A DNA stretch of 33,090 nucleotides from an uncultured Arenimonas sp. (GTDB lineage Bacteria > Pseudomonadota > Gammaproteobacteria > Xanthomonadales > Xanthomonadaceae): NCBI GenBank assembly GCA_946885815.1, contig CAMPHE010000002.1, positions 1 through 33,090 on the forward strand. Direction: 5' to 3'. The position numbers and the translations under genes are program-made. Shown piece by piece: positions 32,701-33,090 of this stretch. The notes below the pieces were generated by a model, which had not been told where the DNA came from, made no database searches, and worked only from the letters and a program-made list of their open reading frames with translations. Within the stretch, counting starts at the first letter, position 1. Each line of letters opens with the position of its first letter.

Positions 32701-33090
32701 TCACTGCGCGCGGCGGCGCAGGTAGTTGAGCAGGTCGATGCGCGTGATCAGGCCGAGGAACTTCGCGCCGTCCATCACGATCGCGACGTGGCCGCGGTCG
32801 AACACCGGCAGCAGCGCGTCCATCGGCGAGGTGACCTCGAGCTTGTCGAGCTTGCTGACCATCGCGGTCGCGACCGGGTCGACGAACCGCTTCTCGTCGC
32901 CGAACACGTGCATCAGCACGTCCGATTCGTCGACGATCCCGACGATGTCGTCGCCGTCCATCACCGGCAGCTGCGACACGTCGTACATCTTCATCCGCTG
33001 GTAGGCCACGTGCAGCGTGTCGGTCTTGCCGACCACGACGGTGTCGCGCTGCGAATACGGCCGCACGATCAGGTCGCGCAGGTCGCCGTG
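32701..33090 (-). CDS. Cystathionine beta-synthase, C-terminal CBS domains (partial)
   Basis: The last 129 residues of a protein that continues past the right edge. Two CBS motifs are visible: VAYQRMKMYDVSQLPVMDGD followed by IVGIVDESDVL, and the second with VFDRGHVAIVMDG followed by KFLGLITRIDLLNYLR. A CBS pair just upstream of a cystathionine gamma-type enzyme fits the C-terminal regulatory part of bacterial cystathionine beta-synthase, which joins serine and homocysteine. The PLP domain itself lies outside the window, so this is an inference from domain plus neighbour; another CBS-pair protein is possible. It ends 22 bases before metB. Confidence 0.78.
   Translation of the reverse strand, partial: HGDLRDLIVRPYSQRDTVVVGKTDTLHVAYQRMKMYDVSQLPVMDGDDIVGIVDESDVLMHVFGDEKRFVDPVATAMVSKLDKLEVTSPMDALLPVFDRGHVAIVMDGAKFLGLITRIDLLNYLRRRAQ

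Noticed and set aside
1..33090. Mobile elements, prophage, CRISPR, tRNA or rRNA genes
   Set aside because: No transposase or integrase frame, no spaced direct repeats, no cloverleaf or ribosomal RNA sequence was recognised by eye on either strand.

Overview
The window is uniformly GC-rich DNA, dense with genes. It reads as a chromosomal segment of a Xanthomonadaceae/Lysobacteraceae bacterium (Xanthomonas, Lysobacter or Luteimonas type). The placement rests on gene order and protein character: a cystathionine beta-synthase/metB pair, an O-antigen ABC exporter, a bifunctional XanB-type enzyme next to a two-subunit CoA transferase, and a GDP-fucose pathway. In Xanthomonas the variable LPS O-antigen locus is known to start at metB, and that arrangement is seen here. 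No tRNA, rRNA, CRISPR array, insertion sequence or prophage gene was found, and no gene-free stretch exceeds about 210 bases.

Layout, left to right. (1) 1-3530, minus strand: an M48 metalloprotease (runs off the left edge), a DUF898/YjgN membrane protein, and the two subunits of a 3-oxoacid CoA-transferase. (2) 3675-6550, plus strand: xanB, a hexose-6-phosphate mutarotase-like protein and a lipoprotein, closed by a hairpin. (3) 6633-11032, minus strand: a manB-gmd-fcl operon plus a coiled-coil protein. With xanB these supply GDP-mannose and GDP-L-fucose. (4) 11240-12449, plus strand: two small exported or membrane-anchored proteins of unknown function that split the polysaccharide locus. (5) 12450-31509, minus strand: a long, tightly coupled block of sugar-polymer genes. 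It holds an ABC exporter (wzm, wzt), four glycosyltransferase domains in three proteins, three sulfotransferase-type proteins, two GSCFA proteins, one WcbI-like protein, a methyltransferase, a second GDP-mannose dehydratase-type enzyme, and scaffold-like proteins with short repeats, TPR-like helices or a very long coiled coil. (6) 31509-33090, minus strand: metB and the C-terminal CBS domains of a cystathionine beta-synthase cut by the right edge.

Working model (inference): mannose/fucose nucleotide sugars are made by regions 2 and 3, assembled and decorated by region 5, and exported by Wzm/Wzt as an O-antigen-like polymer. Decoration by sulfate, methyl or acyl groups is suggested by the enzyme set but no product can be read from sequence. 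Almost every junction in region 5 is a 1-7 base overlap or a short gap, so the block is probably expressed as one or a few polycistronic units. An initiating sugar-phosphate transferase and WaaL ligase are not in the window.
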